In this document: positions 33,655 through 45,260 of the stretch, piece by piece
Numbering within the stretch: the stretch's first letter is position 1
How the letters are laid out: each line of letters starts with the position of its first letter
DNA from: Timema cristinae
Lineage: Eukaryota; Arthropoda; Insecta; Phasmatodea; Timematidae
Direction of reading: 5' to 3'
DNA length: 64,000 bases
NCBI GenBank assembly: GCA_039000515.1
Contig: JBCFYV010011164.1
Location: forward strand, 31,702,933-31,766,932
Notes under the pieces: model-generated
Database searches by the model: none
Seen by the model: only the letters and a program-made list of their open reading frames with translations
What the model was told of the DNA's origin: nothing
Translations under genes and position numbers: made by a program

Positions 33655-35080
33655 ACTCATCATCATCATGTTTCCAGCCTGTGACCGGGTCAGTGTAGAT
33701 AAATGCCTCCATCTTACTCTATCTTTCCACCATTCTTCTTCCTTTAATTGTTTCTATTCTCCTCCTCTCACTTGCATACTTTTGTTATCTGATTCTCCCT
33801 TATCTTTCTTGGCCTACCTCACACTCTTTTTCATACATATTTCAGTTCTGACATTTTCTTTGGCATCCTCTCTTTTTCCATCCTCATAACATGCCCATCA
33901 TCTCAGTCTTGTTTCCTCTACTAATCTCATATACTCCTTGTAGCCTACTTTTTTCCCGGATATCTTCATTTCTAATTTGGTTTCTTCTCGCAACAGTTAA
34001 CATGTTCCTCACATACTTCATTCCCATGGCCTCCACTTTCCTAGTCTCTCTTACATTCATTGCCCATGTTTCTGCAGCATTTTTGACAATGTGTACAAAG
34101 TACGTCTGTACAAAACTTCCTTACACGTCTTCCCTTCCCCATAGCAGACCTCTTATACACCTATAGAACATCTCTCCCTACTGTTCTCTTCTCATTATAT
34201 CCTCTCAACATCCTCCTTTTGCCTCAAATCACGCCTCCAAGATATTTTACGTCCAGTACTTTTCTCAGCTCTACTCCATCCAACCTTATAGCTTTACTAG
34301 GCCTTATCCTCTTCCTTGTCACTACCATCACTTCACACTTTGCCATGCTAAATTTCACTCTACACTCTTTCACTTCTTAATTTTTTTCCTGTTTTTTCTC
34401 TTCTTTCTCCACCCATACCATCAAATCATCAGCAAACATCATGGCTTTCATTATTGTCTCACAGAGTTTTCCTGTCACTTTTTTCATGACGGTTTCTATT
34501 ACCGCTACAAATAGTAATGGTGAAAAGACACTCCCCTGCTTCACTCCATTTTTGCTATTTAGAACCACTTTGTCCTTCAACTCTCCGCCTCAACACAACT
34601 CTTTTTATCCTCATACATGATTTTCATTCTCATTACAACTCCTCTCTCCACCATGCCTTCTCCACAACTCTTTTTATCCTCATACATGATTTTCATTCTC
34701 ATTACAACTCCTCTCTCCACCTATGCCTTCTCCACATCAATAAATACAATTACCAAGTTTTTCCCATCTTCATACCTTCTTTTCATCATCTTCTGGATGA
34801 CAAAGATTAAGTCTAATGTAGACCTTTGTTCCCTTAATCTTTGGTTTTATTCTCTCCACCTTCCTTTAATTTAATTTCTTATTCTCTTTTCCACTACATT
34901 CTCATATATTTTTATTTAGTGGCATATCACTGTTATTCCTCTATAATGTGTACACCCCTTGCTGTCTCCTTTCTTGGAAATGGGTATGATAACTCCCTTT
35001 TTCCAGTCTTTCAGAACCCTGTTATCCTTCCACATCACTCAGTGCTTTCCCTTGTGTCATCAATTAGTAATAATCTCATT
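33655..35080 (-). mobile_element. LINE family A, RT to 3' end
   Basis: On the minus strand the RT motif reads GVKQGSVFSPLLF and MMFADDLMVW (34377-34580), where FADD is the catalytic box. It proceeds to a CACAGGCTGGAAACATGATG tail at 33660-33690. The 5' side reaches about 35080. A ~62-bp tandem duplication lies at 34597-34721 (ACAACTCTTTTTATCCTCAT repeated). Stops and frameshifts show it is dead. Confidence 0.85.
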
Positions 35081-35091
35081 ATTCTTAGTCC

Positions 35092-35470
35092 ATATGGAGT
35101 GCAGCTGTTCATTTGGTATTGGACTCTTACCAAAGAGAGTAATCCCTGCAGAGATATGCTTTTCTCTGTCTTCTTTTATCTACTCTCTTTATTTCATCAA
35201 CAAAACCAGTTTACTCAGTTGTTGGCTTTGACATTTCAATTTCCCTCTACTGTACAATACCCTCTTTGCTAGGCTCTTCTCCCCTATACCTCATTTTTCC
35301 CACCCCCAAATCTTTAAACTTCATAATATCAAACACATACCAGCAGATAGAGAGATAGAAAACAATTAGTTATTCATCATCACCTGAAATTGCTAGCCCC
35401 TAAATCTCTTGGGGAGGGCTTGAGTATCTGTTTCAAGCTCTACTCAAAGCTAGAAAATGGATATTCGCAT
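35092..35470. repeat. Family F repeat, copy 3
   Basis: Contains GTGCAGCTGTTCATTTGG, ACCCCCAAATCTTTAAACTT and GCCCCTAAATCTCTTG. A family H right arm follows at about 35515-35575, suggesting F and H may belong to one larger element. Confidence 0.6.
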
Positions 35471-35953
35471 GTCCCTGGTGTGAACTATGTTCTTTTCATC
35501 GTAAAAGCCTTATTGTTTTCATTCTCTTATATATGCTTATATCCACCTTTCTTGTTCCTTCTTCCAAATACATCAAAAAGCAAAAACATGTTTTCCTTAA
35601 AGAGATACACAGTAGAGTACTTCCAGTATTTTAGTGATTTCACTTCTTTCATTGACAGGAGAATATAAAACTAATTTCGGGGCAACCATTCAGAAATGAA
35701 TCCCAAGCTTTTCTGGTCAAAGTTGAACACTATCTGTTAGAACATTTGTGGCAAGTGATTTTATTACAATAATAAAGAGAATTTAAAAACATGACTCATT
35801 GTATGTTGTGTGGAGGATGTCTTATTTATGGGTGCCTGTCCGCCTTGGTAAGTCCTATAAAGAATATTTGGTGTGGTTATAAATTAAATTCAATAAAGAA
35901 ACCAATAAAAATATCCCTCTTTTCCCTACATTCTCTATATAATAATATGTACC

Positions 35954-36893
35954 TCAAGGTCTGGATTCACTAACAAGTGCAATTCTGCTCCGGCGCTAGT
36001 CTAGAAATGGCGCAACTTTGCACCCAAAGATGCACCTTATTATTGACTCATTGTTCGTATTCATTAAACAAGCCACAAACTGGTGGCAAGATTATGGTAA
36101 CGTCACCATAAATGTCATCAATTGCACTCTTTTCACCAATCCTTGTGAAGAATTTACTTTCAAAGTCAAGAATACTTTATTTTAAATCTCTAATGAAAAT
36201 TACAGCAAATACAAAGATTTCTAAACATATTGGTTATAAACTAGCAATAAGATTCGAAGTGGCCTCTTTCTGGGTACTTTACAAGAACAATATTAGTACA
36301 TTATATAGTATTTATATTATTAATCTAAAACTTAAGTTCCTTTAATAAAACATTTATAGAAACTTTAAAACTTATTTTAAAGCTATACTAACCACCATAT
36401 TTAGTGACGATATGTTGTTGGACCTGGAAGAATACAATCCTCCTTGGATCCAGACAAAGATTACACAGTTTGTGGTTTTGTTTGATGTTTTGTTTTGTAA
36501 TAATGCAATAAATTCCATTGCGTTGCTTGAATGTAAAAATTCAACAATAAAAGGTGGGAAGTACCTAATTGCTTTGTTACCACTATATAAATTGAAGCAA
36601 ATTTTGTGCTTGACAGGCAAATGTTATTTTAATATTATTATTATTAATTGGAGCACAGTTAACTAATAATGGTATTTTAAGCCATTACAATAATATGCCG
36701 CCATTTAAATTTATTGAAATGACAATCATGATTTAATAGTAGCGCCTACTCTTGAGTGGTGGCAAATAAAAGGCACAACCTTGCTTTCAAATTGTGCCAT
36801 TTCTTTGGGTGAATAGGTATTTGGGTACATCTTTCAAACTTGCGCCGGCACAACTATTCACTCCCGTTAGTGAATCCAGGCCCAGAAGAGCAA
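35954..36893. mobile_element. TIR element, about 940 bp
   Basis: Left end GGTCTGGATTCACTAACAAG and, reversed right end, GGGCCTGGATTCACTAACGG. Both ends also carry GCGCCGG/CCGGCGC and TGGCGCAA/TTGCGCC motifs. Contains no recognised transposase; small ORFs of 77-84 residues on both strands match nothing I know. Target duplication not visible. Confidence 0.75.
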
Positions 36894-36953
36894 AAAGTGT
36901 GGTTTATTACATAAATATTGAAAAATAAACCATTGGAATGTTTGTTTTAATAG

Positions 36954-37022
36954 ATGACATTGACGAAGAAATGGATGTTCAGGAGGAAACAATGCAATCT
37001 GAGTCGTCATTGTCTTTTTCAG
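36954..37022 (+). CDS. ATM: ATM exon 11 (acidic linker)
   Basis: 69 bases, phase 1 to 1, acceptor ttaatag and donor gtaatg. Encodes the acidic, serine-rich DIDEEMDVQEETMQSESS. This matches in position and composition the human linker EVESMEDDTNGNLMEVED. Probably disordered. Confidence 0.85.
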
Positions 37023-38039
37023 GTAATGTTAGTTTAGCTAGGCATGAATGAAAACAATCAAATGGAGGATTAATTAGAAGATTGATTGTAAATACTTTTA
37101 CTTTAAACAGCTATACAATATTTTTTTCCATGGTAAAAAATGAATTCAATATCTGTTTGTTTTTACTCATGCATGTGTGATATTTATATTATCATCATCA
37201 TCATCAGTTTCTAACCTGTGGCCGGGCCAATTTAGTAAAATGCCTCCATCTCCCTCTATCCTTCCACCATTCTTCTTCCTTTAAACACTTCCATTCTTCT
37301 CCACTCTCACACCTTCTGTTACATGCTCTTCTCATCTCTTTCTTGGTTTTCCTTGCGGTCTTTTTCCTACATACTTCATCTCCATAATTCTCGTTTGTTT
37401 TCTCTTCTTTTATGTCTTAATTTCATGACCATACCATCTCAGTCTTCCTTTCTCTACTGTCTCATGTGTTCTCTTTACCCCCATTCTTGCCCAGATAACT
37501 TAATTCCTAATCCTTTTTTCCCCTTCTGAATGCTAACGTGCTCCTCAAATTTTGTATTCAAATGTCCTTCATATTTCTGCTGCATATATAATTATGGGTA
37601 CAAAGTACACCCTATATATCACTTCTTTATACTTCAAGGCCACTTCCCTTTTCCATAGCAGGTCTCTTACAAACCCTATAGGACATCTCCTTCTACTGCC
37701 CTCTTCTTATTAGTTCTCCATCCCCACCCCTACCTCCCTCAACCCGTCCTCCTTAACCTCAATCACTCTTTCAAGATATTTTACACTCTGTAAATTTCTC
37801 AGCTCTACTTCAACCATCCTTATATCATTTATAGGCCTTATCCTCATCTTTATCATCACCCTCGCTTCACACTTCAGCATGCTAAATTTTATTCCACACT
37901 CTTTCACTTCTTCATCCCATTTCTATTGCTGTTCTTTGCTTCCTTCTTCCTCCCCTTGACCTCGAGTCATCAGCAATTATCATGACTTTCATTCTTTCCT
38001 CCTCCAATTTCCTTGCCACTTTATTCATAGCCATTTTCA

Positions 38040-38800
38040 TTCATCATAATCATCATCATCCTTCTCCTTCTCCTCCTCATCATCATCATCCTCCTACTTG
38101 TCATCATCAGCATCATATTTCAAATCCACTTTCCCAGGTGTGGCTAATGGTCGCTCTCCATCTAATGCTGTCTTAGTACAAATGACCCTTATTGATAGTA
38201 TTCTAATTTGGCCTTGTTCTTTTACATATCTTTCTTCACTTGCTCTATCCCCCACATCCTTGGTCTTCCAACTGGTCTCATCCCATTTACTTCAATTTCA
38301 TAGTATTGGCTTGCCTGCCTTCTGTTGTTCATTCATTGTAGATGTCTTTACTACTTTAGTTGTGCTCACCTTATTTTTTATAGCATACTGCTATTCTCTC
38401 TGGCATCCTTACTATTAGTCAAATTCCTTATCCTATTTCTTTTAGTTCTTCTAAACATCATTTCATAGGCTTATAATATTGATTGTTGTCTCTATTGATG
38501 AGGGTACAGGTCTTGAGAGCATAGGTCAAGATAGGAACATAGTATGTCTTTAAAAGAGTCAATTTAGTCCTATGTAATACTTTACTATCCCAAAGCAGGA
38601 TGTTCACTTTGTTATAGAACTGTGCTGCCTTATGAGTTCAGTTCATCATGTCATTTTTGCTGAAGTTATTTGTTGTTGTTGTTAAGCTGCTAAGATAGTT
38701 AAACTGCTCTACATTTTCTATATCCTCACTATTCATCATTATATTTGATTCTGATCCATTACAATTACAATTAATAGTGTTGAGAGAGCACTACCAATTA
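38040..38800 (-). mobile_element. Second LINE family, 3' part nested in LINE A
   Basis: Minus strand: trinucleotide tail at 38042-38090, then decayed C-terminal motifs (GRPRMWG-like near 38250-38275) and a TYYVPILTYA stretch near 38500-38550. The latter is the KTYYVPILTYG-type motif that follows RT in RTE-like LINEs. Differs in sequence from LINE A. Confidence 0.65.
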
Positions 38801-38907
38801 TTGTTATTTTATTTGGAACCACTTCCGTCCACCTCTTCTCCATCCTAACTCAAGTCATGTTATTCTTATAAAATACTCTTCACTCTCATTACAACTTCTC
38901 TTTGGCG

Positions 38908-38932
38908 CCCCCCCCCCCCCCCCCCCCCCCCC
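38908..38932. repeat. Poly-C run (25)
   Basis: Uninterrupted run of about 25 C. Length in the assembly is likely unreliable. Confidence 0.9.
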
Positions 38933-39745
38933 AGCCTATTCTATCACTTTCCAGACTTTATTTAAATCCAAGCTAACGTATGCCTTCTCCACATCCATAA
39001 ATACCATTACTAAGTCTTTCCTATATTAATACCTTCTTTCCATCAACAGTCATATGGTAAAGATTAAGTCTATTCTAAACCTTTTTTCCTTAAATCAGTG
39101 TTGATCCTCTCTCCACCTTCCTTTTATTTTATTTCTTATTCTGTTTTCCAGTATCCTATATACTTTTGTAAAGTGACATGTCAGTGTTATTCTCCAATAA
39201 TTTGTAGATCTCTTTCTTAAAAATTGATAGTATAATTCCTTTATTCCAGTCTTTCAGTACCTACCCTGTTCTCCTTCCATATTACTCTCGGCATCTTGTA
39301 TACCCATTATATTCCTGTATTCCTATTTTTCCTGCAGCTCTTATCATTAACACAGTTAGTTCTTTCACACTTGGTGCTTTTTCTTGTTTCATCCTCATTA
39401 ATGCATCCTCTCTCTACACATTTCCTCTTCTTCTGCTAGTTCTTCATGCTCCTTCACTTCAATCTTATCACTTTCTTCTTTTGGTTTAAGCATCTTCTCA
39501 AAATATCCCCTCCATAGTTCTATTCTTCTTCTCATGTCTTAATTGTTCTTCCTTCTTTGTCCATCATTCTAACTTCTTGGCTTTTCTCTCTTCTTTTGTT
39601 TCTTACCTGGCTATTTAACACCTTCTTACTTCCTTCCACATCCCTGATTCCCAAAAATTATACCCGTAAGCTTGCCTGCTTGCATTACTTTAAACCTTTC
39701 CAATGAAAATTTCCAATCTAACCACGCTTTTGGTTTTGTTTTCTT

Positions 39746-40774
39746 GGATTTATGATTTTAAAGTATGAGGCTATGAATAAACAAATTTAATATTTAGTTT
39801 CAATTGTATAATCCAGTTTTATTTACTAAGTAAAAGAAAGGAGATATAGTGGTGTTAGTAGATTGTTGCTGATGGGTTTTTTTTTCCTTGCTTACAATCA
39901 TAATTAAAAGTGGGTCAAATCCACCTTTTCTCAAATCCTAATCTTCATTTTACCTACAAATTTTAAATATGATTCTGAATATTAAAAAATTATAATAATA
40001 ATTGATGGCCGAGGTTCGGCTTAACCATTAGTAAACATTTTAATAATAGCTCTAACAAAAATAATTCTTATTCAAAATTTGGAAAAAAAATCCTTTTTTT
40101 AATTTGTTTTTAATCCTTGAATAATTTTAAGGATTCAAAGGGTTCTTCACTACTCATGATTCTTTGTTAAAAAAAAAGTCTATCCTCGTTTCCTTTTTTA
40201 TGGATGAGTGCAAACAATACTTATTCCACTACATTGAATTTGTATGCATTAACTTTTAATTCATAAATTTAATGTCTTTTCTAATCTCACATAAATGCAA
40301 AAAATACAACTGATAAGCTTTGAGAGAAAAAGTGGAGTACGGCATTAACCCACAAAATGTGAACGTTCTCAAGAGGTTTGTCTTTGAATCCTGGTTCAGG
40401 GACTTCTGGCAGAGATTTATCAAATGAAGTTTTGGTGTGTCATATTAACCTTAATCATTAGGTCTCAACCTCTAAAATTAGGAATGTCTTAGTGCTTTAA
40501 AAACCATACACAATAAAAACTATATTTTTACTTCATTTTGACACACTATAAGGACTCATAATTATTTTTATATATTTTTAATGGGGGAAAGTATGAAAAA
40601 TAAAGCACTCCTGATTTCACTATTTAACATTTTCTAATGCACTTTTATATAAGCTGAAACCATTAACTCACAATTAATAAGTAGTAAATGATTGCTTTAT
40701 ATATATTATTATATTCTTACTGCTATCAAGATGAGATAATGTGAGTTTATGATGCATATTCGTGTTGTTGACAG
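39746..40774. other. Intron 11, 3' part
   Basis: AT-rich. A decayed family G copy is probable at 39970-40160 (AAATCCT, GGATTCAAAGGGTTC). Nothing coding. Confidence 0.4.
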
Positions 40775-40864
40775 GTGTTGACTCGCAGCGAGTGATTATC
40801 AGCGAGTCAAGTAAGCTGAGGCAAGAGGTAGCCAGTGTGATTCAAGCTTATTACTATACTTCTG
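40775..40864 (+). CDS. ATM: ATM exon 12
   Basis: 90 bases, phase 1 to 1, acceptor ttgacag and donor gtatgt. Encodes VDSQRVIISESSKLRQEVAS then VIQAYYYTS. Links the acidic linker to the next HEAT helices. Sequence identity to human is low, and support comes mainly from splice borders, phase agreement on both sides and helical pattern. Confidence 0.75.
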
Positions 40865-40965
40865 GTATGTAAAATTGTCTTATTCGTGAAAGAACTAACA
40901 ATTGATCTCCTGAACTGTTTAAGCAAAGGAAACATAGATACCAAAAGGTTTAATTTGTTAGGGGT

Positions 40966-41403
40966 TTGCAAGTAGGCTTTTTTAATTTCGAGTTTATTGC
41001 TAGTTTAAGTAATATGGAGAAATGTTTATACTAGAAACATTTTTGGTTGAGTTTTTGTAATGTATTCATGCATAAATCATAAGCATAAACATAAATTTTT
41101 TAAGAATGGAAATTTTTGTCAAAAAAGTTATGATCACAAAAATTAAGATTTTTAAATAAATTGAATACATTTGTTCAGGTAATTTCTTTTAATCAAACAA
41201 AATAAAGTATTGAGGGACTGCATTTGCTGTGAAATAGTTTATTTAAGTTGAATCAAACTAATTAAACTCACATTTTTCTAGCTAAAGTAAAAAATTCGAA
41301 GTACTCAAATTTTTTGAGTTTTGTGAAAATATTCTGAGACGAGTTCTAATGACGACTAAAACTTGACTCGAATTCTAATTTTTGAGTTCTTGCATATCCC
41401 TAA
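40966..41403. repeat. Family I MITE-like element
   Basis: Left end TAGGGGTTTGCAAG and right end, reversed, TAGGGATATGCAAGAACTC. The right half is rich in ACTCGAATTC-type motifs. Similar ends at 30.65 kb and 63.16-63.23 kb (complement AGGGGTCTGCGAGCTTGG). Confidence 0.6.
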
Positions 41404-41681
41404 TAGTAAAGTACAAAAGTACAGTTTAATAATCAGGCAGTTAATGGCTAAGACAATCTTTTGAAACTTGGGAATGGGGTAAAATAAAGAAAGAAAATGG
41501 GAAGAAATAATGGATAAATACTGAATCTAATGCACATTGGTGACATATTTCTGCCTTATTTATTAGATTAACTCGTGCAAAATCTTCATCAGGAGAATTA
41601 GTCTCATATCTCCTTGTATATGGTTTGATAAAAGTAGTATTTAAAATTTAAATTTGTTTTAATGGTTTCCTACTCTCTTCA

Positions 41682-41752
41682 CCCCCCCCCCCCCCCCCCC
41701 ACACTCTCTCTCTCTCTCTCTCTTTTTCTCTCTTTCTCTCTCTGAATTCTAC
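41682..41752. repeat. C19 run and (CT)n microsatellite
   Basis: A 19-base C run followed by ACA and a CT repeat of about 48 bases with a few TTT breaks. Confidence 0.9.
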
Positions 41753-42174
41753 CTTCTTCAACCCTGCCCTATTGGCGTAAATTTGCAAAGAGTCCAGAGT
41801 TTCACAAAATTGGTTTTTGTTTATGTTGGCTTGTTATTTACTACTTACTACCTGCACCGTACTCATTATTGCCATAAATTGGTTTGGCAGTTACGGTTAG
41901 GATAAAGTTATAATCTTTAGTGGTTTTTCACATTAGATGTATTGCCATTAGTTTTGTATCCTTACACCATGCTAATGTAAACATATTTTTTCTCATCCTA
42001 ACCTCATAAACTCCTTTCCATTGATTAAACCACTAAATAATCTTGGTAACAAAGGCTGTGAACCAAAAAAATATAAACTATCCCAAACTTATTTATTCAA
42101 ATCAAACTTTATAAATAATTAACGTTAGCAGGTTTATTTCACCAATCATTGAGTGGATTATGTTTATGTTACAG

Positions 42175-42272
42175 AGGAATCACTTACCGTGCAGCAGAAT
42201 TCCTGTCTCATGAAATCGCTAGAAATCTTGTCTTATTCCACTGATTACAGAGATGAATGTAACTTTAAAATA
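42175..42272 (+). CDS. ATM: ATM exon 13
   Basis: 98 bases, phase 1 in and phase 0 out, acceptor gttacag and donor gtgagt. Encodes EESLTVQQNSCLMKSLEILS and ends DECNFKI. The other two frames contain stops. Corresponds to the human region [20 protein letters not shown]. Confidence 0.78.
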
Positions 42273-42428
42273 GTGAGTAAATAAAATATATTTTAATATA
42301 TTTGCAATTTCTAGGGTAGATAATATGTTAGATATAAATATTTGCTCACATGTAAATTTAAAAAATATATTTGTTAATTCCTAATTCTTTCACCTAGTGA
42401 ACATTTATTAAAAGGCTAGCCTAGTCGA

Positions 42429-42522
42429 TGAGCTGGCGGTCTAGGGCTAAGGTGTCAGACATTAGTGTAATTAATATATAGGCGTATAACCCAAATGGGT
42501 AATAAGACACGGTGCTAAAAAA
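42429..42522 (+). mobile_element. SINE family A, internally deleted
   Basis: Head GAGCTGGCGGTCTAGGGCTA is joined directly to the tail GGCGTATAACCCAAATGGGT, AATAAGACACGGTGCTA and a poly-A run. The ~200-bp body is gone. Confidence 0.8.
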
Positions 42523-42625
42523 AAATCAACTGAATCTATGAATGTTATAATTTGACCCAACTCTATGAATGCATGATTGTAATTTCAGTTACCATTACTA
42601 TTTATATTCTTATTTCCTTTTTACT

Positions 42626-42911
42626 TCACATCAATTACTGTTTTCAGCCTGTGACCTGGGTCAGTTTTTTGTTCAAATCATATATTTTCTAGCACTACCT
42701 GCTTGTTATACCTGTCATAGTTTCGTATATCTTATCATTTAACTTGAGACTAGGACAGGCACAACATCCATTTCCGGCTTAAATTATAAATCTGAAAGAG
42801 TAAACCCACATTTCACCAATGATACATTTTTCAGCCATGCCGGGAACCGAACCCAGAACCCTGAACCCTTAGCTCAGTAGATAGACATACTACCAACCGA
42901 GCTAAAGTGTT
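42626..42911 (-). mobile_element. SINE family C, minus copy 2
   Basis: Minus strand: head with GCTCGGTTGGTAGTATGTCT and GGGTTCGGTTCCCGGCATGG, tail CACAGGCTGAAAACAGTAAT. Parallel in length and structure to 23421-23695. Confidence 0.85.
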
Positions 42912-43086
42912 TTATTTCCTCTTATATGTTCATAATCTTTTACAAGATCCGGATTTGAATGGAAGATTTTGTATTTGAAGATAAAATGAATATTTAGATA
43001 TGTTTAACAGTGGATATGACACTAAAATTTCTACCTATTTCTCTTCCTTTTGACCATACACTTTGAAGTTATGTTGCTATGTGCAG

Positions 43087-43230
43087 GCAGAAACTATTGT
43101 GAGAGGGCTGTTGGCTTGTCAACACTCGACAGACCTGGCATTGAAGGGGTGCTCAAAGTGTTACAGGCAATGTGCCGGACCAGGCACAAAGAGTCTCATG
43201 CAGCCTACCGTCTACTTTCCCTCATTACAG
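43087..43230 (+). CDS. ATM: ATM exon 14, with one-base frame break
   Basis: 144 bases, acceptor atgtgcag and donor gtgatg. In phase with exon 13 the exon opens [20 protein letters not shown], like human ELLKPLSNVCSLYRRDQDV. From about 43150 similarity moves to another frame: [17 protein letters not shown] and LLSLITG, like human ILNHVLHVVKNLGQ and FLTVIG. One extra G in the run at 43146-43149 would unite both halves and give the phase 1 end that exon 15 requires. Confidence 0.82.
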
Positions 43231-43470
43231 GTGATGTGAAATCTCTAAATAGCAAACACCTTCCATATTCAAAAAGCTATATTTATCCACATCATGAACA
43301 GCTTCCAGCATCTGTCTGGGTCTGTTTGGAACATAAGCCTCTCCAGCACCTACTTTCCTCCCACCACCTCTCTCCCTCCCTTCACCTTGGTCCAGTCCTC
43401 TCCTCCCTCCTCCACACTCTTCCTTACTCTCTTCTCTCGGCTTCCCACCCACCTCTACCCCCAACCTCCA

Positions 43471-43482
43471 TATATATATATA

Positions 43483-43551
<69 letters not shown>

Positions 43552-43586
43552 ATATTTATATATATTTATATATATATATATATATA
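43471..43586. repeat. (TA)n microsatellite
   Basis: About 115 bases of TA repeats with regular TTTATA breaks. It produces an artefactual YIYIY reading frame fused to exon 14. Confidence 0.95.
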
Positions 43587-43904
43587 GCGTCTATTATTAA
43601 GTATTTAGCACATAGTCCTGTGTTATACGACAGAAGAATGATTTCTACATACCAATGAAGTCAACTAAATCCCAATTGTTTCTTTGATATATTAATTGTA
43701 AGAAGGTAAATTATAGGAAAAAGTGATGGAAACCAATAGAAGAGTAAACACTAAATAACTTTCGCTATTTAAAATGGAACATAGTTCACCCATTGTGCTG
43801 CTGCCACAGGACAAAAAGGTAAGAACTTAGAGGAATGTTGTTGTTCCTTCTCAATTCCTCATTCTAGGTTTTGTTCTATTTCGACTTCAGGAGGTTTTGG
43901 GATA

Positions 43905-44210
43905 TAATTAAGACATCATGGAATCTGTATCCTATATGAAGATAAACCCTGGAACCCGGAATAAGGGGCGGCGTCGTGAACCCCTTTGTCGACGTCGGCA
44001 GGTGACCGAGGAGTCGAGTCGGGGGATTCGTGACTCCCTCTTCTAGTGGTGTGAGACTGGGAGGGGAGGCCAGATAGCGGCGATGCCGGCCGAGATAGGG
44101 GATGATGGGCGTGTTGCGTGTGGGGGTATCAGTGATGTGCAACCGTCAACCAAAGACTGACCAGGTCATATGTGTAGTGTGGTGGGGGGGGGGGACCGTC
44201 TCCCCCTACA
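43905..44210. other. GC-rich segment of unknown origin
   Basis: CpG-rich sequence (CGGCGTCGTGAACCCC, GTCGACGTCGGCAGG, GCGGCGATGCCGGCCG) in an otherwise AT-rich intron, ending with an 11-G run and GACCGTCTCCCCCTACA. A minus-strand 88-residue ORF crosses it but resembles nothing known to me. A retroelement LTR is one possibility; no clean target duplication. Confidence 0.45.
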
Positions 44211-44606
44211 TTAAAATGGTTTATTGCGCCCTAATTTGGGGATATACAGACTGAAAAAACTTTTTAATCAATATCACATATACTTAGATTTTGAGAACCC
44301 AAAAGGGTTGGAGCAACCTATTACCATTATGTTTTGTATGTTTTCAACAATGTAAAATCCATTGTATAATGTTTAAGAATTAATCAAATTACTTATAAAA
44401 GAAAAAAAGAAAAGAAAGATAAACCAAACATAATGAAGCAATAAATATAAATTTAAAAATAAATTTAGATTAATTATTTGATTATTGATTTTGAGGGTTT
44501 TTGTAACACAAATATGACATGTAACTGTAAAATTCAATATTTGTTGGAGAGGTTTGTTTCATTCATGAGCTAGCATGTTTATATTTTTTAAATTTCATTA
44601 TAACAG
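44211..44606. other. Intron 14, 3' part: nothing recognised
   Basis: AT-rich intronic sequence before exon 15. Confidence 0.45.
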
Positions 44607-44758
44607 GTATTCTGCCTCACGTCGCAAGACTGAACTTTAACTCGGCAAAGGAAAACTTAATGGCGCTCTTAATACCATTTCTCTTCAGCACTAGTAGAAA
44701 CAAGTATGGTGTCAAAGTATACAGCCAGCTCATTAAATCTGTCGCAGAATTCACCAAG
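44607..44758 (+). CDS. ATM: ATM exon 15
   Basis: 152 bases, phase 1 in and phase 0 out, acceptor ataacag and donor gtaggt. Encodes ILPHVARLNFNSAKENLMAL, LIPFLFSTSRNKYGVKVYSQ and LIKSVAEFTK. Corresponds to human AFWHLTKERKYIFSVRMAL and VNCLKTLLEA. Confidence 0.88.
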
Positions 44759-45260
44759 GTAGGTCAACTATGCTTCTTATTATATTAGCTTACGCTCAAC
44801 GGATAGTACTCGGCACATAATCATTTACTTAAATCACTCAATATGTCCATTAATCTGAAAAACAGGGAGCTTATCATTTCTGGGAAAAGTAGACTGATAT
44901 TATTAAATGTATTGTAAGTTTGATGATAACTTTTAAAAGGATCACACACACTTATACACAAGATTTTGGAGGCATAACCTTAGTTAGGTGATGAAGTGTG
45001 CTAGAAAAATCAACTTTGTCCACCACGAATGACTTATACACAGTGAGAAATGGGACCACAAAGGGTGAGAGTAATATGTAAAACTCCCAGCATTTTTAAA
45101 TGGTTTGGTATATATTTACTAGTCCCCTAATTATATTTTGATTCTGTGCAGTAAACCTAAAATGAGATTTTAAAATACATGTTTGAAAAGTATAATTATC
45201 TTATGTCTTAGACTATTTTATATGTGTCAAAACTTTCTTACCCTTATATATTTTTTTAAG
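44759..45260. other. Intron 15: nothing recognised
   Basis: AT-rich, 502 bases, good splice borders, no repeat copy identified. Confidence 0.5.

Larger units (their letters stand above)
37190..39745 (-). mobile_element. LINE family A, longest copy, split by another LINE
   Basis: 3' end at 37190 (ATC repeats, then minus-strand CCACAGGTTAGAAACTG). Homology to 33.7-35.1 kb resumes after an insertion and extends to about 39745. At 38908-38932 there is a C25 run. Strongly decayed. Confidence 0.75.

Noticed and set aside
36112..36666. Small ORFs of 77-84 residues within the 35954-36893 TIR element
   Set aside because: Opposite strands overlap, no known motif, AT-rich; more likely chance than a transposase.
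43050..43658. 202-residue ORF over ATM exon 14
   Set aside because: Only 43087-43230 is exon; the rest is intron and a TA microsatellite. The exon donor at 43231 is good.
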